Assembly: GCA_016218805.1 (NCBI GenBank)
Contig: JACRCW010000140.1
Coordinates: forward strand, 1-38,825
Direction of reading: 5' to 3'
DNA length: 38,825 bases
Source of the DNA: Deltaproteobacteria bacterium
Lineage (GTDB): Bacteria > Myxococcota > JACRCW01
The position numbers and the translations under genes were made by a program. Each line of letters starts with the position of its first letter. Position 1 is the first letter of the stretch. Below, piece after piece: positions 8,158 to 15,748 of the stretch. The notes under the pieces are model-generated. The model saw only the letters and a program-made list of their open reading frames with translations. It did no database searches and was not told where the DNA came from.

Positions 8158-8589
8158 TCAGCCGCCCACGCGCCACAGGAAGGATGAGATCACCATCCAG
8201 ATGCCAACGCCGATGGCCACCAGGCCCATCATGCCCTGCTTGGGCGCCAGCTTGGCGATCATGAGATCCATCTTCTCCACCGCCTGCGGCTGCTTGATGA
8301 ACGTCTTGAGCACGCCCACGCCCAGCAACAGGCCCAAGGCAAACTGCAGCAGCGAAGAGGCCAGGAAGGTGGCCCAGAAGATGGGAACCACCTTCAGCCA
8401 CGTGCCCATTGTGAGGATGGAGTTGATGATGCCCCACACGCCCCACAGCGCGCTCACCGCGCCAATCCAGCCCTGGTAGGGCGCAACCTTGGCGATCAGT
8501 TCCTTGGCGTCCGGCTTCTTGGCAATGATGAGACTGGCTGCACCAAGGACCCCCAGCAGCGCCAACCACAGACCAGCGACGAGACCCAT
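8158..8589 (-). CDS. small four-helix membrane protein with internal duplication
   Basis: This is a 143-residue hydrophobic protein with about four transmembrane helices. Its two halves look duplicated: (P)DAKELIAKVAPYQGWIG...GVWGIINSI in the first and MDLMIAKLAPKQGMMG...GVGIWMVISSF in the second. The ATG at 8589 has a textbook AGGAGG Shine-Dalgarno seven bases upstream. I recognise no named family with certainty. It sits between the FHA-type sigma-54 activator and the Ser/Thr kinase on the same strand, so it may be a membrane partner of that signalling group. This is inference from position only. Confidence 0.85.
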   Translation of the reverse strand: MGLVAGLWLALLGVLGAASLIIAKKPDAKELIAKVAPYQGWIGAVSALWGVWGIINSILTMGTWLKVVPIFWATFLASSLLQFALGLLLGVGVLKTFIKQPQAVEKMDLMIAKLAPKQGMMGLVAIGVGIWMVISSFLWRVGG

Positions 8590-8609
8590 GTTTGCCTCCT
8601 GTGCAGGGC

Positions 8610-8743
8610 CACGCCCGGGGGCGTGCCCGCGTTGGTGCGCCGCCCACTGGCGCCCCCGTGAAAAACCCCGCGGCCCGTACCATGAGGACGGCAACGCGCC
8701 AAGCGGGAGCTCGGGCGAACAAAAGCCCGCGCCAGAACTGGCG
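8610..8743. other. gap with several short palindromes upstream of the four-helix protein
   Basis: The 173-base gap between 8589 and 8763 holds CACGCCC-GG-GGGCGTG (8610-8625), CGGGC-8 nt-GCCCG (8712-8729) and CGCCAG-AA-CTGGCG (8730-8743). On the minus strand the last two lie just after the sigma-54 activator stop and could terminate that transcript. The first lies near the leader of the membrane-protein gene. Confidence 0.4.
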
Positions 8744-8762
8744 GTCTGCCGGCCGGATGACG

Positions 8763-10745
8763 TCAACGCAACCCGAAGCGCTTCAGTTTCTTGTGCAGTC
8801 CCTCACGCGTGAGGCCCAGGGTCTCCGCGGCGCGGGTGACATTGTTGCCCGTGGCGGACAGGCGGTCCCTCAGGATCTGCGCCTCCACGGCGTCCAGCAG
8901 CTCCTTGAGTGACCCCTTCTCCGAATCCGGCACCTGCGGAACCAGCCTGGCGGCGCCCGTCACCTTGGCGGAGAGGTCCTTGGCGGTGATCTCCTGGTCG
9001 GGGTCCGCCTGGATGGCCACGCGCTGCATCTCGTTCTGCAGTTCACGGATGTTGCCGGGCCACGGGTAGTTGCGCAGCTGGCTCATGGCGTCGGATGAGA
9101 AGTGCAGGCTGCCGCGCTCCAACTCGCCGGAATAGTGCGCCAGGAAGTGCTCGGCCAGCAGCGCAATGTCGTCCCCGCGCTCGCGCAGCGGCGGCAGGCG
9201 CACCGGCACCACCTTGAGGCGGTAGAGCAGGTCCTCGCGGAACCGGCCCTCTTTCACTTCCGCCTCCAGGTCCCGGTTGGTGGCGGAGATGACCCGCACT
9301 GTCACCTTGTGGGACCGCGTGGCGCCCACCGGGCGCACTTCGGACTCCTGCAGCACGCGCAGCAGGCGCTGCTGCATGGCGGGGGACGTCTCGCCGATTT
9401 CATCCAGGAAGATGGTGCCGCCGTCCGCAATGGTGAACAGGCCTTTCTTGTCCTGCGTGGCGCCGGTGAACGCGCCGCGCACGTGGCCGAACAGTTCACT
9501 CTCCAACAGCGTGTCCGTCAGCGACCCGCAGTTGGTCCCCAGGAAAATGCGGTCCTTGCGCGGAGACTGGTTGTGCAGCGCGCGCGCCACCAGTTCCTTG
9601 CCCGTACCCGTCTCGCCCTCAATGAGCACCGTGGCGTCCGTGCGGGCCACCTTGGTGAGCTGCTCAAACACGCCCTGCATGGCGGGTGACTTGCCAATGA
9701 TCTCCGTGAACCGCCCGGCGCGGCGCAGCGCGTCCTGCAGGTAGCGGTTCTCGCCTTCCAGGGCTTCGCCGCGGGCGCGCAGCTTGCCCATGATGTCCGC
9801 GTTGACCAGCGCCAGCGTCACCAGGCTGGCCAGCACCGTCACCAGCTCCAGGTCGCGCTCGGTGAACGGGACGCCGCCCTCGCGCGTGTCCACGGAGAGG
9901 ATTCCCCACACCTCCCCGCCGCGCCACAGCGGCACGGTGATGGCGCTCCTGATCTTGGACAGCGCCACGCTCTCAGAGCTGGCCATCTCCACGGCGGCGT
10001 CAGACACCAGGCACGCTTCACGGCGCGTGATGACGCGGGCCACCAGCGCGCGGGACACGCGCCAGCCCGGCTGGTCCCCGGTGCGGCCGCGCGCGCGGTA
10101 CAGCGTGCGGCGGAAGTCATTCTTGTCCGCCTCCAGCACGCCCAGGAACAGGTGACTGGCCGGCGCGCACAGCGTGAACAGCGTGGAGGCCGCACGGTCC
10201 ACCACGCTGGTGAGGTCCTCGGTGGCGGCGGACCGCGCCAGGTCAAACACGGCGGTGGCCACCCGCGCATCGCGTGACAGGCCCTCCGGGAGCACGGCGA
10301 TGTTTTCAACCGAGAAGCGCGCCACCACCGTGCCGCCCGCGTCCGGGTCCACCGGCCGGCTGGCCACGCTGGTCACCACCGGCGCGTCATCCTTGGACGG
10401 GTGCACGGCGCCGCCCTTGCCGTCATCCAGCAGCGTGGCCACCACCGGCTCCGAACTGTCCCCCATCACCACCTTGTCACCCACCTTCAGCGGCACCGCG
10501 GGGCCGCCGCCCGGCGCGGGCAGGCGCTGGTCCGCGCGCAGGATCATGGAGCCGTTGGTGGACCCCAGGTCCGTGAAGGTCACCCCGCTGCCGGTCACGT
10601 CAATGCGGCCGTGGTGCGTGGACACGTGCGGGTTGTCCATCATCAGCATGTTCCCCGCGCCCCGCCCCAGGCTGATGGAAGGCGCAGCCGTCTCAAACAA
10701 CCGGACGGGAAGACTGGGGACGGCAAGCTGGATGCGGACAGGCAC
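8763..10745 (-). CDS. FHA-GAF sigma-54-dependent transcriptional activator
   Basis: This is a 660-residue enhancer-binding protein. An N-terminal FHA domain (about 10-100; SLGRG, NPHVSTHHGRI, DLGSTNG) should bind a phosphothreonine peptide. A GAF-like domain covers about 165-320. The AAA+ core has Walker A GETGTGKE near 375, the sigma-54 contact loop GAFTGA near 426 and Walker B IFLDEIGE near 445. A Fis-type helix-turn-helix ends the protein (NNVTRAAETLGLTREGLHKK). The GTG at 10745 has GGAGG nine bases upstream and puts the FHA strand at the start; the open frame continues upstream without coding character. FHA in place of a receiver domain points to input from Ser/Thr kinases, such as the one encoded at 5472-8039. 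Confidence 0.92.
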   Translation of the reverse strand: MPVRIQLAVPSLPVRLFETAAPSISLGRGAGNMLMMDNPHVSTHHGRIDVTGSGVTFTDLGSTNGSMILRADQRLPAPGGGPAVPLKVGDKVVMGDSSEPVVATLLDDGKGGAVHPSKDDAPVVTSVASRPVDPDAGGTVVARFSVENIAVLPEGLSRDARVATAVFDLARSAATEDLTSVVDRAASTLFTLCAPASHLFLGVLEADKNDFRRTLYRARGRTGDQPGWRVSRALVARVITRREACLVSDAAVEMASSESVALSKIRSAITVPLWRGGEVWGILSVDTREGGVPFTERDLELVTVLASLVTLALVNADIMGKLRARGEALEGENRYLQDALRRAGRFTEIIGKSPAMQGVFEQLTKVARTDATVLIEGETGTGKELVARALHNQSPRKDRIFLGTNCGSLTDTLLESELFGHVRGAFTGATQDKKGLFTIADGGTIFLDEIGETSPAMQQRLLRVLQESEVRPVGATRSHKVTVRVISATNRDLEAEVKEGRFREDLLYRLKVVPVRLPPLRERGDDIALLAEHFLAHYSGELERGSLHFSSDAMSQLRNYPWPGNIRELQNEMQRVAIQADPDQEITAKDLSAKVTGAARLVPQVPDSEKGSLKELLDAVEAQILRDRLSATGNNVTRAAETLGLTREGLHKKLKRFGLR

Positions 10746-10835
10746 GGGAAAGGGCCTCCGGGGCCGAGGGAGGCGGCACCGTACCAAGCCCGCCCCACGA
10801 CGCCAACCCGGGAGACGCGCGCGGCCGCCGTGCGT

Positions 10836-10869
10836 GGTGCACGCCGGTGCACGCGGAGAAAAATTTGGT
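10836..10869. promoter_or_regulatory. direct repeat and AT-rich patch in divergent promoter
   Basis: The 207-base divergent gap between the sigma-54 activator and the SPOR gene contains two copies of GGTGCACGC (10836 and 10846), ten bases apart and each centred on the palindrome GTGCAC. They are followed by an unusually AT-rich AGAAAAATTTGG patch. This is a plausible operator plus promoter element; no clear -35/-10 or -24/-12 pair is visible. Confidence 0.35.
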
Positions 10870-10952
10870 GGGAGCACGACGTGGCCGTACGGTGGCTGGC
10901 GCCGGTCGGAGGCGGCCGGTGTCCACGGTGGGAGGCGGGAGGAGTCGGTAGG

Positions 10953-11675
10953 ATGCCGCAGCGGGACAATCCAACGGCCAACCGTGAGCGCAGAAGCCCC
11001 AAGCCCCCGCGGCGCGCGGGCATCCCGTTCACCGGCGCGGTGCTGGTGGCCGCGCTTGCCGGGCTGGGCGCATTCTGGGCGGGTGACACGCTGGGCTACC
11101 AGCGCGGGTTTGCCCAGGCGCACGAATGCGATGCCGGTGACCCGCTGGCCCGCCTGGACCAGCAGGCGGCCGCCCACCAGGTCCGCCTGGCCGCCGCCGC
11201 CGCCCGCACGCAACCCACCCCGGCCCGCCGCGAGGGGCCCACGCCCGTGGTCACCATTCCGGCACTGCCGGACGCCTTCAGCTTCCACGAGACGCTCAAG
11301 GGCGCCCCGGGCCGTCCGCAGGACCGCTCTCCGGTGCTCACCTCCGCCAGCCCCAACCCGGCCCGCCCCCCCACGCTCCCCGTGGTGACGGCCACCCCCA
11401 CGCCCCCTCCCGCGCCCGCCGGCCTGCGCGTAGGCCCCGCCGCCGGTGAGTTCACCCTCCAGGCCGGCGCGTTTCCGGACAAGAACGAGGCCCTGCGCCT
11501 GCACGACCGCCTCCGGGCGCTGGGCTACCGCCCGGTGATCGCCCCGTCTGAGACGGCGGGCAGCACGTGGTACCGGGTGCGCGTGGGCCGGTTTGCGGAG
11601 CGTGCGTCAGCCGAGGTGGGTATCCAGGCCCTGGGTGACGGCGCGGGCATCCACGCCATCCCCGTGCGGCACTGA
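10953..11675 (+). CDS. SPOR-domain membrane protein
   Basis: This is a 240-residue protein with a basic N-terminus, one transmembrane helix (about 23-43, TGAVLVAALAGLGAFWAG), a long Pro/Ala/Thr-rich periplasmic linker and a C-terminal SPOR domain (about 164-238; FTLQAGAFPDKNEALRLHDRL, then WYRVRVGRF). SPOR domains bind denuded septal peptidoglycan, so an FtsN-like role in division or envelope remodelling is plausible. The ATG at 10953 is preceded by GGGAGGAG at suitable distance. It is divergent from the sigma-54 activator and convergent with the toxin gene. Confidence 0.85.
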   Translation: MPQRDNPTANRERRSPKPPRRAGIPFTGAVLVAALAGLGAFWAGDTLGYQRGFAQAHECDAGDPLARLDQQAAAHQVRLAAAAARTQPTPARREGPTPVVTIPALPDAFSFHETLKGAPGRPQDRSPVLTSASPNPARPPTLPVVTATPTPPPAPAGLRVGPAAGEFTLQAGAFPDKNEALRLHDRLRALGYRPVIAPSETAGSTWYRVRVGRFAERASAEVGIQALGDGAGIHAIPVRH

Positions 11676-11711
11676 CCGGAAACCGGGCGCCGCTGCGGCG
11701 CCTGCCAAGGC

Positions 11712-12110
11712 TCACGGCAGCATGGTGTAGCCACAGTCGCGGAAGTCGGCGTCAAACGTGAACGCCGCCCGCAACCCCACGCGGTCCATCACGGCAAAGC
11801 TCGCGCAATCCGCAAAGCTCAGTTTCTTGTCGTGGAAGCGCTCCATCCGCACCAGCGCTTCGGTCACCATGCGCGTGTCCACCAGCACCAGTTCATGGCG
11901 CTTGCTGCGCAGGATCTCACGGCTGACGTGGACGGCGCGGGCCGCGTCCGCCCGCGCGCGCACGCGCGTGGCCACCTCCCCCAGGATGAGGTCCGTCAGC
12001 AGGAACCTTGCCCCGGGGTTGTCCCGCGGGAACGCGGCCGCGGCCGCGTGGAACTGGTCCTCCCGGAACAGCAACGCCAGGAGGGCTGAGGTATCCGCCA
12101 GCAGTTTCAT
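11712..12110 (-). CDS. PIN-domain toxin (VapC-like ribonuclease)
   Basis: This is a 132-residue PIN-domain protein, a normal VapC length. The acidic active-site residues are visible: Asp6 (LLADTSALLALL), Glu45 (LILGEVATRV), Asp101 (LSFADCAS) and Asp120/122 (FTFDADF). VapC toxins cleave tRNA or rRNA and are held inactive by a bound antitoxin. The ATG at 12110 (MKLLADTS) matches the usual family start; the frame is open to 12170. The antitoxin gene is directly upstream and its frame runs into this gene. Confidence 0.88.
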   Translation of the reverse strand: MKLLADTSALLALLFREDQFHAAAAAFPRDNPGARFLLTDLILGEVATRVRARADAARAVHVSREILRSKRHELVLVDTRMVTEALVRMERFHDKKLSFADCASFAVMDRVGLRAAFTFDADFRDCGYTMLP

Positions 12111-12396
12111 CACGGGGCTCCGCCACGCGGGACAGCGGCAGCTGCTCCCACCCGTACAGATACGCGTCATGGTTCACGGACTCATCACCGCTGGAGCCGG
12201 ACAGGCTGCCCACCAGCGCATCCACCGGGTCCGCGCCAAACGCCACGGCGGACGGTCCGCTGGTGCCGGTCAGGTACTGCTCCACGGCATCCCGCACCAG
12301 GGCCGCCACGCTGCGGCCGTCACGCTCCGCGCGCAGCCGCAACGCCTCAAACGCTTGCTCCGGCAGGCGCAGGTTGGTGGTGACAAACGTGCTCAT
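11917..12396 (-). CDS. ribbon-helix-helix antitoxin, reading frame runs into toxin gene
   Basis: The N-terminal ~45 residues (FVTTNLRLPEQAFEALRLRA...RSVAALVRDAVEQYL) look like a ribbon-helix-helix DNA-binding domain. A toxin-binding tail follows to about residue 95. After that the frame continues 65 codons inside the toxin gene as Pro/Gly/Arg-rich sequence that looks like out-of-frame translation. In one shifted frame a TGATGA overlaps the toxin ATG exactly (12109-12112 area), the normal 4-base coupling for such operons. The natural end is therefore probably near 12108, and the antitoxin may carry a one-base frameshift or an assembly error. The start is the ATG at 12396. Confidence 0.7.
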   Translation of the reverse strand: MSTFVTTNLRLPEQAFEALRLRAERDGRSVAALVRDAVEQYLTGTSGPSAVAFGADPVDALVGSLSGSSGDESVNHDAYLYGWEQLPLSRVAEPRDETAGGYLSPPGVAVPGGPVPRGRGRVPAGQPRGKVPADGPHPGGGGHARARAGGRGPRRPRQP

Positions 12397-12403
12397 GACC
12401 CAT

Positions 12404-12423
12404 CCGCAATACCGCAATACCGC
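12404..12423 (-). promoter_or_regulatory. 8-bp direct repeats at toxin-antitoxin promoter
   Basis: Two and a half tandem copies of CCGCAATA (12404, 12412, partial 12420) lie 8-27 bases upstream of the antitoxin ATG. On the coding strand they read GGTATTGC repeats. Short tandem sites immediately ahead of the gene fit autoregulation by a ribbon-helix-helix antitoxin; this is inferred from position and spacing. Confidence 0.5.
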
Positions 12424-12491
12424 GGTGGCGTCAACCCCGGCGCCGCCCGGTTCCCCCCCGCCGGGCGGTTCCGCACCCGCGGGGCCGGAGC

Positions 12492-12527
12492 GTGACCCAC
12501 GGTTCACGCGCGTGACCCGTGGTTCAC
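12492..12527. promoter_or_regulatory. two tandem 16-bp imperfect palindromes, 20 bp apart
   Basis: GTGACCCACGGTTCAC (12492-12507) and GTGACCCGTGGTTCAC (12512-12527) each have GTGA/TCAC arms. They lie on the same helix face two turns apart. They sit 96 bases upstream of the antitoxin start and 110 bases upstream of the lipoprotein start in a divergent region. This fits a dimeric repressor or activator site; the regulator is unknown. Confidence 0.55.
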
Positions 12528-12636
12528 AACTCGGTGATCTGCAAACACTTTTCCGGATCCGCCGCGCCGGTGGGGTCCAACTCCGTGAACCCGGCGCAGG
12601 ACGCCTTGAACGTCCCGGCCCTCACTGGAGAACACC

Positions 12637-13656
12637 ATGTCTACCCGCCCTGTTGCGTCCCGCCTTGTCGCGCTCTTCCTGCTGGCCGGCTCCACCGCGT
12701 GCGGCGGCGCCACCGGACTGGCAGGCGCGCTCCCGTCTGATGACTCCATCAGCATCCGCGTCCCCGGCGCCTCGCAGCAGGGCCAGTCCTCCACCAGCCA
12801 GGGGCTGCTGGGCGCAGCTTCCGACTTCTACATCCACACCTACCGCATCAGCCGCTTCCTCAACGGGCACGTGGTGGGCCTGCTGGCGCACATCCGCTGG
12901 GTCACCTCCCAGCCGCCCACCACCCACCAGGGCGACACGTACGTCTGGGGCCCGCACACCCCCGGGGGGCTGGAACCGCTGACCTACCGGCTGACGGCGG
13001 AGAAACTGGGGGAGCATACGTATTCGCTGGTGCTGCACGCACGGCCCCGCAGCGCGCAGGACGAGTCCGCCTTCAAGGCCATCCTGGAGGGGACCGTGCA
13101 GGGCAGCGGCCAAGGAGACGGCCGCGGCAAGGGTGACCTGGTGCTGCACTTTGACAACGCCGCCGCCATCAACCCCGCGGTGCTGGAGCGCGGGGACATC
13201 ATCATCTCGTTCAACGCGCTGGAGGAGCCGCGCAAGGTGGGCGTGGACTTTGCCCAGTTCCAGGGCGCGGACCAGGGCGTCCCGCATGACGCCACCTACC
13301 GCTACGAAGAAGCCGCGGACCAGTCCGGCAGCTTCCTGTTCGCCGTGGAAGGCAACGTCAACCGCGCTGATGAGAACCGCGCCGCCCTGGAGGTGCTCAC
13401 GCTGCGCTCGCGCTGGCTGAGCAGTGGCGCCGGCCGCGGCGACGTCACCATCACCGGCGGCGACGTGGAAGCCCAGCTGGGTGAGGCGGGCATGAACGGC
13501 AGCAGCGTCCAGGCCACCGAGTGCTGGGGAGAGGACTTCACCGTGGTGTTCCAGGACACGCTCCCCGAGCAGCTGCGCGAACACATCCGCCCGCTGCAGG
13601 GTGACCCCGCACTCTGCGCCGTGACCCAGGCGTCCTTCCCCGACCCGAACATGTGA
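12637..13656 (+). CDS. predicted lipoprotein of unknown function
   Basis: This 339-residue protein has a type II signal peptide (lipobox GSTAC, Cys22; +2 Gly suggests the outer membrane). The mature part has no domain I can name. It contains segments such as TYRLTAEKLGEHTYSLVLHARP and KAILEGTVQGSGQGDGRGKGDLVLHFDNAAAINP, suggesting an all-beta fold. Only two cysteines occur late in the chain (ATECWGED, PALCAV), which could form a disulfide. The GAGAACACC context before the ATG offers only a weak ribosome site. The gene is single, upstream of a terminator and convergent with the Cys-rich lipoprotein gene. Function unknown. Confidence 0.8.
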   Translation: MSTRPVASRLVALFLLAGSTACGGATGLAGALPSDDSISIRVPGASQQGQSSTSQGLLGAASDFYIHTYRISRFLNGHVVGLLAHIRWVTSQPPTTHQGDTYVWGPHTPGGLEPLTYRLTAEKLGEHTYSLVLHARPRSAQDESAFKAILEGTVQGSGQGDGRGKGDLVLHFDNAAAINPAVLERGDIIISFNALEEPRKVGVDFAQFQGADQGVPHDATYRYEEAADQSGSFLFAVEGNVNRADENRAALEVLTLRSRWLSSGAGRGDVTITGGDVEAQLGEAGMNGSSVQATECWGEDFTVVFQDTLPEQLREHIRPLQGDPALCAVTQASFPDPNM

Positions 13657-13681
13657 ACCGGTGGTTTTGTCGACGACACGG

Positions 13682-13708
13682 AGGGCCCTGCTGCAAGGCG
13701 GGGCCTTT
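13682..13708 (+). terminator. stem-loop terminator between convergent lipoprotein genes
   Basis: A ten-base stem AGGGCCCTGC / GCGGGGCCTT (two G-T wobbles) with loop TGCAAG is followed by TTTC. It lies 26 bases after the stop of the upstream lipoprotein and 16 bases before the end of the convergent Cys-rich lipoprotein, so it can serve both strands. Confidence 0.65.
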
Positions 13709-13723
13709 CGCGTTCTTACGACC

Positions 13724-15055
13724 TCAGGGACACGCCGGCGGCGCGGCACAGCGCGCGCCACCACCTCCCGCATTCGGCGCGCAGTGCCCGCTCTCGCACT
13801 CGGTGTCATTGCGGCAGGACGTCCCGTTGGCCAACGGCAATTCGCAGCTACCCGTCCGCCACGTCCCGCTCGCGGCGTCAAACCCGCCGCCCTGGCATGG
13901 CCCTGACTCACACGCCGACGCGTAGTGGCACGCCCCGGAACGCTCCACTTTCGTGCGGCATTCGCAGCTGGTGTACGTGGTCTCCCCCGCCACCACCGTG
14001 ATGGTGACCTCGGGGTAGACAGTGTCCGTCATCAGCTCGCACAGGATCTCCTGCTCCCGGTAGGTCACGCATGGACTCCCCGCGCCCGGCAGCGCCGTCA
14101 CCACCCCGCACGTTCCCGTCGCCGCCGTGGCCGCCGCAAACACGCACACGTTCCGGCATTGCACGGCCTCCGCCTCCCGCGTGCAGGACGCGCCATCCGG
14201 CTGCCGCACCGTGCACGTCCCCGTCGTCGCCGTAGAAGACGCGCGCACGCACTGCAGGCCCTGCGTACACCGCCGCGGGTTGGGCTCCGTCGGCAGGTCG
14301 CACACGCCGCCCGGGCCCACGCGCTCCTGGCACGTGGATGACGCCGGGGGCCCCGCGCACACCAGGTTGCCCAGGCATTCGTCCGTCCGGTGGCAGGGCT
14401 GGCCCTTCAACTTGAACGCCGGTGCCGCGCACGTCCCGTCCGTCCCATCCGTGCCACCCGTGCAGAAACCGCTGGCGCACTGCCCGGACGCGCTGCAGTT
14501 CTGCGTGTCGGCGAGCAGCGCCTTGCACACCGTGCACTGCGGGTCGGGCGATGTCGCGCTCTGCTCGCAATATGACGCGGCGTCCGTGCACAGCGCAATG
14601 TCATCCAGCGGGCTGTCATTGCACAGCGCCCCATCGGGCACCGGCGCCGTCACCACCAGCGCGGCTTCGCAGTCCGCATCGCGCGGTTGCAGGTCGTCGC
14701 AACTGCGCGCGGTGAGGTTGTCCAGGCAGGCGCGCGCGCGCGGCTCGGCAAACGTGTAATGCGCGGCCCAATACGCGTAGAGGTCCTGCCCGTACGCCGC
14801 CTGGAAGAACTGTTCGTTCTGCGTGAGGCTGGCCGTGCACTCGGCCAGGCTGCTCCACAAGCGCCCGCGCGTGATCGCGCAGCGTTCCTCGTACGCGCAA
14901 CCCGTTTCATTGAGCCCGGCAAAGAAGGTTTGGAGGGTGAGCGGCGGCGGGCCCGCGTCCGGCGTGCCGCTGCTGCTGCTGCTGCCGGTCCCCGGCGTCC
15001 CTCCGCTGCACGCCACCAGCACCGGCGCCCACAACCCCCAGCCGAGCTTGCGCAT
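13724..15055 (-). CDS. Cys-rich lipoprotein with Ser/Gly linker
   Basis: This is a 443-residue protein with lipobox LVAC (Cys16) followed by a GTGSSSSSGTPDAGPPP-type linker typical of myxobacterial surface lipoproteins. The body has about 40 cysteines in repeated units of the form xGxxCxxxxxCxSGxC (for example GTSCRNDTECESGHC and GQPCHRTDECLGNLVC), resembling small disulfide-rich modules. The function is unknown; adhesion or surface binding is a guess. The ATG at 15055 has GGAGGAG five bases upstream; the frame open to 15094 lacks a ribosome site. It is divergent from thymidine kinase. Confidence 0.85.
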   Translation of the reverse strand: MRKLGWGLWAPVLVACSGGTPGTGSSSSSGTPDAGPPPLTLQTFFAGLNETGCAYEERCAITRGRLWSSLAECTASLTQNEQFFQAAYGQDLYAYWAAHYTFAEPRARACLDNLTARSCDDLQPRDADCEAALVVTAPVPDGALCNDSPLDDIALCTDAASYCEQSATSPDPQCTVCKALLADTQNCSASGQCASGFCTGGTDGTDGTCAAPAFKLKGQPCHRTDECLGNLVCAGPPASSTCQERVGPGGVCDLPTEPNPRRCTQGLQCVRASSTATTGTCTVRQPDGASCTREAEAVQCRNVCVFAAATAATGTCGVVTALPGAGSPCVTYREQEILCELMTDTVYPEVTITVVAGETTYTSCECRTKVERSGACHYASACESGPCQGGGFDAASGTWRTGSCELPLANGTSCRNDTECESGHCAPNAGGGGARCAAPPACP

Positions 15056-15142
15056 TCGCACTCCTCCGTCGTGACGTCGAGCTGCGGGTACCATGCGCGC
15101 GGTTCTGCTTCAAACCGCTTGATCTTGCGCGCACCGCGCTCC

Positions 15143-15748
15143 ATGAAGCGCGGCCACCACGCGGGAGGAGCCTTGCACCAGACACCCATTGATACCGGCT
15201 GGGTTGAGGTCATCTGCGGCCCCATGTTCTCCGGCAAGACGGAGGAGCTCATCCGCCGCCTGCGCCGCGCCGAGCTTGCCCGCCAGAAGGTGCAGTCCTT
15301 CAAGCCGTCCCGTGACAACCGTTATGACGCCACGCAGATTGTCAGCCACAGCCAGCAGCGCCGGGATGGGCACGCCGTGGAGAGCTCCGCGGACCTGCGC
15401 GCCGCGGTCCTGCCGGACGTGCAGGTGATTGGGATTGACGAAGTGCAGTTCTTTGACGCGGGCATTGTGGAGGTGGTGGACACGCTGGCCACGCAGGGCA
15501 AGCGCGTGCTGGTGGCGGGGCTGGACCAGGACTACCTGGGGCGCCCGTTTGAACCCATGCCGCAGCTGCTGGCCATTGCGGAGTACATCACCAAGACGCT
15601 GGCCATCTGCATGGTGTGCGGCAACCCCGCGGGCCGGTCACAGCGGCTGGTGCAGACGGGGGACCGCGTGCTGGTGGGCAGCCATGACAGCTACGAAGCG
15701 CGCTGCCGCAAGTGCTACGACCCCGCCGCCGGCAAGGAGACGCCATGA
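15143..15748 (+). CDS. tdk: thymidine kinase (type II)
   Basis: It phosphorylates thymidine with ATP in the salvage pathway. About 201 residues: P-loop VICGPMFSGKTEELIRRL, the DEVQFF motif, a lasso-type loop, and a C-terminal zinc site with paired cysteines (CMVCG and CRKC). The exact start is uncertain. The ATG at 15143 is used, but a TTG at 15173 directly follows GGGAGGAG, and conserved sequence only begins near residue 19 (GWVEVICGPM). Its TGA overlaps the ATG of the next gene (ATGA at 15745), so the two are translationally coupled. It heads a salvage operon whose product feeds thymidylate kinase, encoded elsewhere in the window. Confidence 0.92.
   Translation: MKRGHHAGGALHQTPIDTGWVEVICGPMFSGKTEELIRRLRRAELARQKVQSFKPSRDNRYDATQIVSHSQQRRDGHAVESSADLRAAVLPDVQVIGIDEVQFFDAGIVEVVDTLATQGKRVLVAGLDQDYLGRPFEPMPQLLAIAEYITKTLAICMVCGNPAGRSQRLVQTGDRVLVGSHDSYEARCRKCYDPAAGKETP

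Noticed and set aside
10746..10952. Sigma-54 -24/-12 promoter near the activator
   Set aside because: No TGGCAC-N5-TTGC pair with correct spacing could be found by eye.
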